The notes beneath the pieces are model-generated. The model did no database searches, had not been told where the DNA came from, and saw only the letters and a program-made list of their open reading frames with translations. Positions 17,499 to 25,537 of a stretch of DNA of 44,254 nt are shown in pieces (position 1 is the first letter of the stretch; the number at the start of each line of letters is the position of its first letter). The position numbers and the translations under genes were made by a program. The stretch spans positions 1 to 44,254 of the forward strand of contig NZ_LSZQ01000069.1 in the NCBI RefSeq assembly GCF_001580015.1, read 5' to 3'. This DNA is from Cephaloticoccus primus (GTDB lineage: Bacteria; Verrucomicrobiota; Verrucomicrobiia; Opitutales; Opitutaceae).

Positions 17499-18404
17499 TC
17501 AGGCGACGGCTTCGGCGAGGGTGTTCTCGGTGTTGAGGTGGTGCTTGCCGGTGTACTTCTCGGATTGCTCGTCGGCGTGGTAGCTGGAGCGCACCATCGC
17601 GCCGCTTTCGACGACGCCGATGCCGGCGCGCAGCCCAAATTCCTTCCAGTGTGCAAACTCGTCGGGGTGTGCCCAGCGCTCGACTTTGAGGTGCTGCGGG
17701 GTGGGTTGCAGGTACTGGCCGATGGTGAGGATGTCGGTGCCGTCTTCGACGATGTCGTAGATGGTTTTCTCGATTTCCTCGGGCGTCTCGCCGAGGCCGA
17801 GCATGATGCCGGTCTTGGTGGTGAAGCCGCGCGATTTGGCGTGGCGCAGGACGGAGCGCGAGCGGTCGTAGCGGGCTTGCACGCGCACGGGTTTTTGGAG
17901 GCGCTCCACCGTTTCCAGGTTGTGGTTAAAAATGTCGGGCCCCGCGTCGAGGACGGTGTCGAGGTCGTGCAGGCGGCCTTTCCAATCGGGGGTGAGGATC
18001 TCGATCGCGGTTTGCGGCATGCGGTAGTGGATGGCGCGGATGGTGGCGGCCCAGACGGAGGCGCCGCCGTCTTTGAGCTCGTCGCGCGCGACCGAGGTGA
18101 TGACGCAGTGGCGCAGGCCCATCTTGGCGACGGCATCGGCCACGCGGGCGGGCTCGCCGAGGTCGTACTCGGTGGGGCGGCCGGTCTGGATCGCGCAGAA
18201 GTTGCAGGAGCGCGTGCAGATGTTGCCCAGGATCATGACGGTGGCGGTGCCGCGCGACCAGCATTCGCCGAGGTTGGGGCACTGTGCGCTTTGGCAAACG
18301 GTGTGCAGTTTGTGCGTGTCGACGAGTTCGCGCACGGCTTGGTAGCCGGGGCCGGAGGGGAGCTTGGCGCGCAGCCAGGCAGGTTTACGCATGGGCGTGG
18401 TCAT
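17499..18404 (-). CDS. lipA: Lipoyl synthase LipA
   Basis: LipA inserts two sulfur atoms into protein-bound octanoyl groups to form lipoyl cofactor for 2-oxoacid dehydrogenases and the glycine cleavage system. The 301-residue protein carries both iron-sulfur sites: the auxiliary cluster CQSAQCPNLGEC and the radical-SAM CTRSCNFC. Also present are TSVARDELKDGGA, IEILTPDWKG, FNHNLETV, TKTGIMLGLGE and GQYLQPTPQHLKV. The C-terminal RSSYHADE motif supplies the conserved Ser that binds the auxiliary cluster. The ATG at 18404 gives the normal length; upstream in-frame sequence is not family-like. It follows lipB on the same strand, 148 bases away. Confidence 0.97.
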   Translation of the reverse strand: MTTPMRKPAWLRAKLPSGPGYQAVRELVDTHKLHTVCQSAQCPNLGECWSRGTATVMILGNICTRSCNFCAIQTGRPTEYDLGEPARVADAVAKMGLRHCVITSVARDELKDGGASVWAATIRAIHYRMPQTAIEILTPDWKGRLHDLDTVLDAGPDIFNHNLETVERLQKPVRVQARYDRSRSVLRHAKSRGFTTKTGIMLGLGETPEEIEKTIYDIVEDGTDILTIGQYLQPTPQHLKVERWAHPDEFAHWKEFGLRAGIGVVESGAMVRSSYHADEQSEKYTGKHHLNTENTLAEAVA

Positions 18405-18552
18405 CAGGAAAAGGTCGGTAAAAATCGACGTGTCTGCTCGTTTGGCGCAGCGCGGGTTTTTCGCAAAATAAAAAGCGGCGCAGCGTTTGTTGTGAGAGGG
18501 GGGGGCGTGGCGCGGGCAGGCGCTGTAGCGGACCTTTCCGCCCGCGGCTTTC

Positions 18553-19248
18553 TTACGCGGCCGCGCTGTTAAACTCCGGCAGCAGCGCGCCAAACTCGGC
18601 GGCGAGGAGTCGCTGCACTTCGCCGGGTGCGGGTGTGTTGGCGGTGCCGAGCTCGGCGGCCAGCGAGGTCACGCTGCCTTGGGCAGGGGAGATGCCACAG
18701 GGGATGATGCCGCCGAAGTGCGAGAGGTCAGGGGCGACGTTGAGCGCGAAGCCGTGGTAGGCGACCCAGCGTTTTACGGCGACGCCGATGGCGGCGATTT
18801 TGCGCTCGCCGATCCAGATGCCGGTAAGCCCGCCGCGGCGGCTGGCGGCGAGGCCGAGCGCGCCCACGGTGTTGATGAGCACTTGCTCGATGAGCCGCAG
18901 GTAGGCGTGCAGGTCGCGCCGCGCGTCGAGGGAGACGATTGGGTAGCCGACGATCTGGCCCGGGCCGTGGTAGGTGATGTCGCCGCCGCGGTTGGTCTGC
19001 GCGAGGGCGATGCCTTTCTTTGCGCGCTCGGTCTCGCCCCACAAGAGGTGGGCGTCTGCGCCGCTGCGCCGTCCGAGTGTGAAGACGGGCTCATGCTCGG
19101 TGAAAACGAGCGTGTCGCCGATCTCGCCCGCGATGCGCTGGGCGAGGAGCGCCTCTTGCCGCGCGAGTGCCTCGGCATAGGGGGTGCGCCCCCAGTCCAG
19201 CACGGTGAGGGCGGGCGCAGGCGTTTGGGCTTGGGCTTCGGAAGGCAT
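18553..19248 (-). CDS. lipB: Octanoyl-(acyl carrier protein):protein transferase LipB
   Basis: LipB moves octanoate from acyl carrier protein to lysines of lipoyl domains, the step before LipA. The 231-residue protein has the family motifs FTEHEPVFTLGRR, RGGDITYHGPGQIVGYPI, GERKIAAIGVAV (catalytic Lys) and the nucleophile Cys in GIIPCGI, plus HGFALNV. The ATG at 19248 gives a short Ala/Gln-rich lead before the conserved part; the frame continues upstream to 19293 without support. It is divergent from lysS with 107 bases between, and upstream of lipA, so it probably starts a lipB-lipA operon. Confidence 0.95.
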   Translation of the reverse strand: MPSEAQAQTPAPALTVLDWGRTPYAEALARQEALLAQRIAGEIGDTLVFTEHEPVFTLGRRSGADAHLLWGETERAKKGIALAQTNRGGDITYHGPGQIVGYPIVSLDARRDLHAYLRLIEQVLINTVGALGLAASRRGGLTGIWIGERKIAAIGVAVKRWVAYHGFALNVAPDLSHFGGIIPCGISPAQGSVTSLAAELGTANTPAPGEVQRLLAAEFGALLPEFNSAAA

Positions 19249-19355
19249 CGCGCCTGCGAAGAAGCAGCGTGCGTGCGCCCGCCGCAAGGCCACACCGTGA
19301 ATCGGTGCCTTGCGTTGGCGGGCGGCACTTGGCTTGCTCGCGGGCTATTTTCCCC

Positions 19356-20864
19356 ATGAGCGAGATTTTAGATATTTCCCACGATCAGCATGCGGTGCGG
19401 CTCGCCAAGCTGCGCGAACTCCAGGCGGCGGGCCGCGATCCGTTTCGCGCGAGTTTTGCGCCGACGCATTTTTCGGGCGAGGCGCTTGCGGCCTACGTGG
19501 AGGGCGCGGAAAACGCAGCCGAAGTCGCGCTCGCGGGCCGCCTCGTCGTCATCCGCGACATGGGCAAAAGCCAGTTTGTCAAAATCCTCGATCAGCAGGG
19601 GCAGATTCAGTTTTACGTAAAAAAAGACGTCGTCGGCGAGGAGGCTTACGCGGCGTTCAAGCGGCTCGACCTGGGCGACATCATCGGCGCGGCGGGCACG
19701 CTGTTCAAGACCAAGACCGGCGAGGTGACGCTGCGCGTCGAGCGCTACACGCTGCTCTCCAAGGCGCTGCACCCGCTGCCGGAAAAGTGGCACGGGCTGG
19801 CCGACACCGAGCAGATCTACCGCCAGCGCTACCTCGACCTGATCGTAAACGCCGACTCGCGCCGCCGCCTCATCCTGCGCTCGCGCATCGTCTCGCACAT
19901 CCGCCGCTTCCTCGAAGCGCGGAGCTTCATCGAGGTCGAGACGCCCGTCCTCGAAAACACCGCGGGCGGCGCCGCGGCGCGCCCATTCGTGACGCATCAC
20001 AACGCGCTGGATACGGACTTCTACCTGCGGATCGCTACCGAGCTGCGGCTCAAGCGGCTGCTCGTGGGCGGGCTCGACCGCGTTTTCGAGATCGGGCGGA
20101 TCTTTCGCAACGAAGGCGTCTCCCGTCGCCACAACCCCGAGTTTACGATGCTGGAGGTTTACCAGGCCTACAGCGACCGCGTGGGCATGATGGCGCTGAT
20201 CCGCGAGCTGCTCACCTCGCTGTGCACCGAAGTGCTCGGCACGCTGCAAATCGAGCACGCCGCGAGCGGCCAGCAGATCGACTTCGCCGGCGAGTGGCGC
20301 CAGGTGCGCTACAAGACGCTCATCTGCGAGAAGGCCGGCGACCCCGACTGGTTTTCGCGAACGAAGAGCGAGAAGATCGCGCGCGCCACGGCGCTTGGCT
20401 GCAAGATCGACCCGAGCTGGGAGGACTACGAAGTCACCAACGAGATTTTCTCCAAACTCATCGAGCCCACGCTGATTCAGCCGACCTTCGTGACGCACCT
20501 CCCCAAGGAGCTTTGCCCGCTCGCCAAGCTCGATACCGAGGACCCGACGACGATCGACGTCTTCGAGCTGATCGTCGGCGGGATGGAGGTCGCCCCCGCG
20601 TACAACGAGCAAAACGACCCCTTTGTGCAGCGCGTGATGTTTGAGGCGCAGGCGGGTGGCGAGACGCAGAACATCGACCACGATTTCCTGCTCGCGCTCG
20701 AACACGGCATGCCCCCGGCGGGCGGCATGGGCGTGGGGATCGACCGGCTGTGCATCCTGCTCACCGGCGCCGAAAGCATCCGCGATGTGATCTACTTCCC
20801 CGCCATGCGCCCCCAATCTGCGTCTGGCGAGCTCCCGGAAACAGCAGTCGGCTCCCACGCCTGA
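19356..20864 (+). CDS. lysS: Lysyl-tRNA synthetase, class II
   Basis: LysS charges tRNA-Lys with lysine. The 502-residue protein has an N-terminal OB-fold anticodon-binding domain (about 50-165, with GRLVVIRDMGKSQFVKI) and a class II catalytic core. Motif 1 lies near FIEVETPVL, motif 2 is FRNEGVSRRHNPEFTMLEVY, and motif 3 is GMGVGIDRLCILL. The lysine-specific GGAAARPFVTHHNALD follows motif 1. The ATG at 19356 fits the family N-terminus. The 119 bases after the stop show GC-rich sequence and no clear terminator before the convergent AraC gene. Confidence 0.97.
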   Translation: MSEILDISHDQHAVRLAKLRELQAAGRDPFRASFAPTHFSGEALAAYVEGAENAAEVALAGRLVVIRDMGKSQFVKILDQQGQIQFYVKKDVVGEEAYAAFKRLDLGDIIGAAGTLFKTKTGEVTLRVERYTLLSKALHPLPEKWHGLADTEQIYRQRYLDLIVNADSRRRLILRSRIVSHIRRFLEARSFIEVETPVLENTAGGAAARPFVTHHNALDTDFYLRIATELRLKRLLVGGLDRVFEIGRIFRNEGVSRRHNPEFTMLEVYQAYSDRVGMMALIRELLTSLCTEVLGTLQIEHAASGQQIDFAGEWRQVRYKTLICEKAGDPDWFSRTKSEKIARATALGCKIDPSWEDYEVTNEIFSKLIEPTLIQPTFVTHLPKELCPLAKLDTEDPTTIDVFELIVGGMEVAPAYNEQNDPFVQRVMFEAQAGGETQNIDHDFLLALEHGMPPAGGMGVGIDRLCILLTGAESIRDVIYFPAMRPQSASGELPETAVGSHA

Positions 20865-20983
20865 AACCTCAGGAGAGTTGTGAGGCGAGGCCTGCGCGCG
20901 CGACAGCGAGCGTGCGGTGGCGTTTCTCCCCGAGCGCTTTCCCCGCCTTGGAAAAAAACGCCGTTTGCCGTGGCGGTGCTCTC

Positions 20984-22036
20984 TTATTGCGGGCCCGGTT
21001 GCAGGCCCGCAGAGCTGGATTGGCGAAGGGCGAGGATGTTGCGCTTGGGCGGGGCTCCGAAGAGGCGGCGGTACTCGCGGCTGAACTGTGAGGGGCTTTC
21101 GTAGCCGACCTGGTAGGAGGCGGTGGCCGCGTCGAGCTGTTCGTTGAGCATGAGGCGGCGCGCTTCGTTCAAGCGCAGGCGTTTCTGATATTGCAGGGGG
21201 CTCATCGCGGTGAGCTGTCGGAAGTGGTGGTGAAAGTTGGGCGCGCTCATTTGCACGCTGGCGGCGAGTTGCTCGATGCTGAGCGGCGCGGCGTAGTGGA
21301 CGCTTAGCCAGTCAATCGCCTTGGCGATTTTGTGGCTCTGGCTGTCGATTGCGGCGATTTTGCGCAGGCGGGCGGCTTGGTCGCCGGTGAGGAGCCGGTA
21401 GTGGATCTCGCGTTGAAAAATGGGCGCTAGGCTGGGGATGGCCACAGGCTCATCGAGGAGGGCGAGCAGGCGTTGGAAGGCGGAGAGCAGCGGCGGCGTG
21501 ACGCGGCCAATGCCCATGCTGCGCGCGTCGCTGAGCTGCGCCGCAGTCGGTTTTTGAGGAGGTGTCGGGGCGGGAGGTTTTGCGAGGCCGCCGTGCGCGA
21601 TCAGCTCGGCGATGGTGTGCAGGTCCAGCTCGAAGTTTAGGCCGAGGCAGGGCCGCTCGGGACTGGCGGTGAGCACTCCCGAGCGGGCGGGCATGTCGAG
21701 CGAGGAGATGAGGAAGCGCGCGGTGTCGTACACGTAAGTGTCGGTGCCGAAGATCATCTGCTTTTTCCCTTGGGCGACGAGGACGAGGCTGGGCTTGATG
21801 AAGCAATACGCGGGCGGAGTAAGCGAGTCGCGGCGGAAAAAGCTGAGCCCGGGGATCGCTGTCCGGAGCTCTTGCAGGCCGCGCGTAGCGTGCTCGATCA
21901 CGCGTGCGAGGTCGCTTAAGAAGGGGGCGAGCTCGGGCGCGGCCGTCGCTGCCTTTTCGCTGCGTGTGTTACTGCGCGCGGCGCGGGCGGCGGTTTTGGC
22001 GGGCGCAGATTTTGGGGCGATCGAGAGGGCGGACAT
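20984..22036 (-). CDS. AraC-family transcriptional regulator
   Basis: A 350-residue regulator with an AraC_N-type sensor domain (about 50-200, including FFRRDSLTPPAYCFIKPSLV and GKKQMIFG) and a C-terminal double helix-turn-helix (about 245-340). The second half contains IEQLAASVQMSAPNFHHHFRQLT and the family signature YQVGYESPSQFSREYRRLFG. The first 45 residues are Ala-rich and poorly conserved; the ATG at 22036 was preferred to a TTG 12 codons upstream. It is divergent from the secreted hydrolase gene, with 173 bases between, and probably controls that gene and perhaps the reductase behind it. AraC_N regulators often sit beside aldo/keto reductases and hydrolases. The inducer is unknown. Confidence 0.9.
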   Translation of the reverse strand: MSALSIAPKSAPAKTAARAARSNTRSEKAATAAPELAPFLSDLARVIEHATRGLQELRTAIPGLSFFRRDSLTPPAYCFIKPSLVLVAQGKKQMIFGTDTYVYDTARFLISSLDMPARSGVLTASPERPCLGLNFELDLHTIAELIAHGGLAKPPAPTPPQKPTAAQLSDARSMGIGRVTPPLLSAFQRLLALLDEPVAIPSLAPIFQREIHYRLLTGDQAARLRKIAAIDSQSHKIAKAIDWLSVHYAAPLSIEQLAASVQMSAPNFHHHFRQLTAMSPLQYQKRLRLNEARRLMLNEQLDAATASYQVGYESPSQFSREYRRLFGAPPKRNILALRQSSSAGLQPGPQ

Positions 22037-22209
22037 GAAGCGGTAACGAGTGGGGGAAATCGGATCAGGCAAGAGGATGAGAGGATCGGTCTACCGGTTT
22101 TCGCGCGCGATGGGCTACAGTGTGCGGTGGGGCGCATGCCAAATTCGCGAAGGCGGTGCAGGCGCACCCGTGTTCGCGAATCCGGCCCGCCCAACCGGAA
22201 AACTCCCTC

Positions 22210-23352
22210 ATGAAAACGATCCGCCTCCCGTTGCTTTTTCTCTCTGCGGTGCTGCTGGCGCCGCTCGTCCACGCCTCAACTCAACACCCAACTGCAACAC
22301 AACCCATGAACAACTCTGCGAATCTGGATGACACGGCAGGCAAGTCTGCCCCTGCAACGCCCCGCCAAATGGAGGAGCCGAAGACTCCACCCGACGCTGA
22401 CAACTTTTACCAAAGTGAGGCGCTCTCTGTGCAGCGCGTGCGCTTTCGCAACCAGTACCAGATGCAGGTCGCGGGTAATCTCTACTTGCCCAAAGACCTC
22501 GCGCCGGATGCGCGGCTGCCCGCGATCATCGTCGGCCATCCGATGGGCGCGGTGAAGGAGCAGTCGTCAAATCTCTACGCGCAGAAACTCGCCGAGCAGG
22601 GGTTTGCGACGCTGGCGATTGACCTGTCGTTTTGGGGCGAGAGCGGGGGCGAGCCGCGCAACGTCGTGGCGCCCGATATCTACAGCGAAGACTTCAGCGC
22701 GGCGGTGGACTTCCTCGGCATGCAGCCGCAAATCGACCGCGAGCGGATCGGTGTTTTGGGGATTTGCGGCAGCGGCAGCTTTGCGATCAGTGCGGCCAAG
22801 ATCGATCCGCGGATGAAGGCGATTGCGACCGTGAGCATGTACGACATGGGTGCGGCCAACCGCGACGCGCTGCACAAGTCGCAGACGCTCGCTCAGCGGA
22901 AGGCGATTATCGAAGAGGCGGCGCGCCAGCGGTGGGTCGAGTACGAGGGCGGCGCCACGCGCTACACGAGCGGCAGCGTCCACCAGATCGACGCGGATAC
23001 GCCGCCGGTCGCGCGCGAGTTTTACGCGTTTTACCGCACGCCGCGCGGCGAGTTCACGCCCGCGCGCAGCAGCCGCGAACTGACCACTCACCCGACGCTC
23101 AGCAGCAACACGAAGTTCATGAACTTTTATCCCTTTAACGACATCGAGACGATCTCGCCGCGCCCGCTGCTTTTCGTGACGGGGGAGGACGCGCACTCGC
23201 GCGAGTTTAGCGAGCGGGCTTACGAGCTGGCCGCCGCGCCCAAGGAAATCCTGCGCGTGCCGGGTGCGGGCCATGTCGATCTCTACGACCGCGTGGGGCT
23301 GATTCCCTTTGCGCGGCTTGCGGATTTTTTCCGCACCAATCTGGTGCCGTAG
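22210..23352 (+). CDS. Secreted alpha/beta hydrolase, dienelactone-hydrolase-like
   Basis: A 380-residue hydrolase with a clear signal peptide (MKTIRLPLLFLSAVLLAPLVHA), so it acts in the periplasm or outside. After a Thr/Pro-rich linker (about 30-65), the alpha/beta fold shows NLYLPKDL, IIVGHPMGAVKEQSS, LAIDLSFWGESGGEP, the nucleophile elbow GICGSG and the His region GAGHVDLYD. The elbow has Cys where classical esterases have Ser, as in dienelactone hydrolases and YcjY-like proteins. Activity on an ester or lactone is inferred. The ATG at 22210 sets the signal peptide. It starts divergently from the AraC regulator and precedes AKR1 by 89 bases, so the two may be co-transcribed. Confidence 0.82.
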   Translation: MKTIRLPLLFLSAVLLAPLVHASTQHPTATQPMNNSANLDDTAGKSAPATPRQMEEPKTPPDADNFYQSEALSVQRVRFRNQYQMQVAGNLYLPKDLAPDARLPAIIVGHPMGAVKEQSSNLYAQKLAEQGFATLAIDLSFWGESGGEPRNVVAPDIYSEDFSAAVDFLGMQPQIDRERIGVLGICGSGSFAISAAKIDPRMKAIATVSMYDMGAANRDALHKSQTLAQRKAIIEEAARQRWVEYEGGATRYTSGSVHQIDADTPPVAREFYAFYRTPRGEFTPARSSRELTTHPTLSSNTKFMNFYPFNDIETISPRPLLFVTGEDAHSREFSERAYELAAAPKEILRVPGAGHVDLYDRVGLIPFARLADFFRTNLVP

Positions 23353-23441
23353 TTTCCCGTTTTTCGGACCCGCCGCGGAGCGCCAGTGCGCCGCCGGGCT
23401 CCCATGTCTCCTCCCTGATATATCCCAACTGCGCTACCCCG

Positions 23442-24434
23442 ATGAATGCTCCTGCGAAACTCTCCCGCCGCGGCTTTGTGCAGCTCGGTGCGGCAGCCTT
23501 GCTGGCGAGCCCACTCGCCAAACTCAGCCCCATAGCTTTGGGTAAAATCTCGCCCTCAACTCCAAGAGCCAAGGATTACCCGATGACACAGAAAACAGTG
23601 ACTCTGCCCGATGGGAGCCGCGTGCCCGCGCTGGGTATGGGCTCGTGGCAACTGGCCTCCGGGCGACATCCGCGCGCCCAGGTGGAAGAGGCCTTGCGGG
23701 TCGGGCTCTCGCTCGGCCTGCGCCTGATTGACACGGCGGAGAATTACAGCGGCGGCGCATCGGAGCAACTCGTCGGAAGCGTGATTGCCGACCAGCGCGA
23801 GCAAGTCTTCGTCGTCACCAAAGTGCAGCCTTCCAATGCGAGGAGTGAGCAGTCGATCCGCCGCTCCTGCGAGCGCAGCCTGCGCAATCTCGGGACCGAT
23901 TACATCGACCTGTATCTGCTGCACTGGCGGGCAGGGGAGCACTTGCCGACGGTGGTCGACACGTTTGAGGCACTCAAGGCCGAGGGGCGGATCCGGCATT
24001 GGGGGGTATCCAATTTTTACGTGCGCGGCATGGAGGAGCTTTATGCGATCCCGGGCGGCAAAAACTGTGCGGCCAACCAAGTGCGCTACAGTTTGAGTGA
24101 TCGCAGCATCGAGGCGCTGGGGCTGGTGGATTGGGCGGCGCAGCATGGCTTGCCACTCATGGCCTACTCGCCGCTCGGCAGTGGAGGCGGTTTACTGAGC
24201 AACCCCGTTTTGGGCGAGGTAGCCGCCAGGCATGGCGTGAGCGCGGCGGCGGTTGCGCTTGCGTGGACGATGCGCAGTGGCTCGGTGGTCTCTATCCCCG
24301 AATCGGGCCGCGTAGCTCACACGCGCGAAAACGCGCGCGCTGCCGGGCTGACTCTCGATGCGGATGACTTGGCGAAGCTCGACCGTGCCTTTCCGGCGCG
24401 CCACATCCCGCACTGGAGCGACGAGAGGGCATAG
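23442..24434 (+). CDS. Tat-signal aldo/keto reductase (AKR1)
   Basis: A 330-residue aldo/keto reductase with an N-terminal twin-arginine signal: SRRGFV at 8-13 followed by a hydrophobic Ala/Leu segment to about 34. The (beta/alpha)8 domain keeps the catalytic tetrad D97, Y102 (in DTAENY), K127 (VTKV) and H161 (LLHW), and the NADPH-binding part SIPESGRVAHTRENARAA. Family members reduce aldehydes and ketones, including keto-sugars, with NADPH. Export through Tat implies folding with cofactor bound in the cytoplasm. It is the most diverged of three such paralogues here; the others are at 29476 and 32723. Substrate is unknown; a sugar aldehyde or ketone is likely from context. Confidence 0.87.
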   Translation: MNAPAKLSRRGFVQLGAAALLASPLAKLSPIALGKISPSTPRAKDYPMTQKTVTLPDGSRVPALGMGSWQLASGRHPRAQVEEALRVGLSLGLRLIDTAENYSGGASEQLVGSVIADQREQVFVVTKVQPSNARSEQSIRRSCERSLRNLGTDYIDLYLLHWRAGEHLPTVVDTFEALKAEGRIRHWGVSNFYVRGMEELYAIPGGKNCAANQVRYSLSDRSIEALGLVDWAAQHGLPLMAYSPLGSGGGLLSNPVLGEVAARHGVSAAAVALAWTMRSGSVVSIPESGRVAHTRENARAAGLTLDADDLAKLDRAFPARHIPHWSDERA

Positions 24435-24591
24435 CTATTCAGTCATCGCGTCAAACATCTGCGCGCCCGCAACCACTTCCAGTACGTTGTACTGGTGGAG
24501 CTCTCCCGCTGGCCGCGGGGGAGAGCAAAAACCAAGCTTTTTCTCGAATTTCCCGAGCTGCCTGTTCGGTGGTTAAGCCTTGGACTGGCGG
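24435..24591. other. Intergenic stretch with two hairpins
   Basis: Between AKR1 and vapC, CCAGTAC (24479-24485) and GTACTGG (24489-24495) form a perfect stem with a three-base loop. A second stem, CTCTCCC/GGGAGAG, spans about 24501-24525. These could terminate the convergent akr1 and vapC transcripts. On the minus strand the stretch is also open for about 45 codons, ending at 24435 next to the AKR1 stop, but it has no early ATG and no recognised family. Confidence 0.4.
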
Positions 24592-25011
24592 TCAGGCCTT
24601 GGGCAGCGGCTTGTGGTCCTTCTTGCGCGGGTCGTCGAAGCCGATGCGAACCAAGCCCTCAATCCGGTCAAAGTCGCTGTCGTTGCTCAGCAGTGGCAGA
24701 TCTAACTCAAGGGCGATGGCGGCTATCCAGATATCGTTGAGCGGTAGCGGAGTTCCGCGTCTTTCAAGCTCCGCGCGCAAGCGGCCGTAGATTTCCGCAG
24801 TGACCTCGGTGACAGGATGAATGGCGCATAGAGGGAGGGTGCGTCTGAGCCAGTCTTGATAGCGGGCGAAGCGGTTGGACTTGATGATGCCGTAGCGGTA
24901 CTCACCGAGGACAATCGCGGGGATAACAGGCCGCGTGCTGCGGCGAAGTGCAGAGCGGACAGCCTCGGCTCCATCCGCCCATGCGGACAAGCCATTGGTG
25001 TCAACAATCAC
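24592..25011 (-). CDS. vapC: PIN-domain toxin VapC
   Basis: A 139-residue PIN-domain endoribonuclease. The acidic metal-binding residues are visible: D4 in MIVDTN, E37 in GEYRYG, D93 in LNDIWIAA and D111/D113 in the NDSDF segment. VapC toxins cut tRNA or rRNA sites when released from antitoxin; the target cannot be read from sequence. Its ATG overlaps the stop of the upstream antitoxin gene by four bases, the usual translational coupling of vapBC pairs. The pair interrupts the carbohydrate array, between AKR1 and a fragment of a related reductase, suggesting later insertion. Confidence 0.9.
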   Translation of the reverse strand: MIVDTNGLSAWADGAEAVRSALRRSTRPVIPAIVLGEYRYGIIKSNRFARYQDWLRRTLPLCAIHPVTEVTAEIYGRLRAELERRGTPLPLNDIWIAAIALELDLPLLSNDSDFDRIEGLVRIGFDDPRKKDHKPLPKA

Positions 25012-25244
25012 CGCCAGGCCTCCGGCTCAATCTGCCCAAAGGCTTTGTCAATGCGCTCCATGACGCGCACGTTTTCATCGTGCATGTCCGCGAGCTCGCC
25101 AAAGGTCGCCAGCCAAGGGGGATCGGCCTGCGCGCAGACTGCCTTGGCGACAAAGTCACTGAGGCCCACGTGGCGGGCGCGCGCAGTTTGCTCGGCGAGG
25201 GTGTAGACCTCTTCGGGCAGCTCGATGGTGGCGGTGGGCGGCAT
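25008..25244 (-). CDS. vapB: VapB-type antitoxin
   Basis: A 78-residue protein placed directly before vapC and overlapping it by four bases. The N-terminus has the look of a ribbon-helix-helix DNA-binding domain: a short strand ATIELPEEV, a helix LAEQTARARHV and GLSDFVAKAV. The C-terminal half (WLATFGELADMHDENVRVMERIDKAF) would wrap the toxin. Such antitoxins neutralise the toxin and repress their own promoter. A matching iterated operator lies 28-57 bases upstream at 25272-25301. The exact antitoxin family name is uncertain. Confidence 0.8.
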   Translation of the reverse strand: MPPTATIELPEEVYTLAEQTARARHVGLSDFVAKAVCAQADPPWLATFGELADMHDENVRVMERIDKAFGQIEPEAWR

Positions 25245-25271
25245 GGCGGGGAGGTTGGTTGCGCGGGAGGT

Positions 25272-25301
25272 GGCGTTACGCTGCGTTATATTGCGTTACG
25301 T
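25272..25301 (-). promoter_or_regulatory. Three 10-bp tandem repeats, vapBC operator
   Basis: GCGTTA occurs at 25273, 25283 and 25293, each within a ten-base unit (GGCGTTACGC, TGCGTTATAT, TGCGTTACGT), so the units sit on one face of the helix. The middle unit gives TATAAC on the minus strand, a possible -10 box. Ribbon-helix-helix dimers bind such repeats cooperatively; autoregulation by VapB is inferred. Confidence 0.6.
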
Positions 25302-25350
25302 AGCGCGCGGGCGGGGTGAGTCAACTGTCCGGAAATTCTGGAGGGCTGGG

Positions 25351-25391
25351 GGGCGGTTTGCTGAGCAAGCCCGTTTTGGGCGAGGTGGCCG
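25351..25391 (+). pseudogene. Fragment of a decayed aldo/keto reductase gene
   Basis: This 41-base island matches AKR1 positions 24185-24225 at about 37 of 41 bases. Read in the reductase frame it gives GGGLLSKPVLGEVA, against GGGLLSNPVLGEVA in AKR1. Similarity stops sharply on both sides. It appears to be the last trace of another array copy or the product of a small recombination event. Confidence 0.6.
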
Positions 25392-25537
25392 TTGTGCGGC
25401 ATTCACCATCGCGCGGGTGTTGAGGTTGTTAAAGAGTGGGGATTCTACCCAGCCTCCAACCGGGCGGGACTGTTGGTAAAAGCCCCTCAAATAGCCCCTC
25501 CCTTCGCCCCAAAAAAAACAGATAGGAAAGGTAGCAT

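Noticed and set aside
19368-20858. A 496-codon minus-strand frame opposite lysS
   Set aside because: Antisense shadow of an intact lysyl-tRNA synthetase gene.
24435-24577. Minus-strand open stretch of about 45 codons ending next to the AKR1 stop
   Set aside because: It looks partly protein-like but has no start codon near its 5' end and runs through two strong hairpins; a terminator region explains it better.
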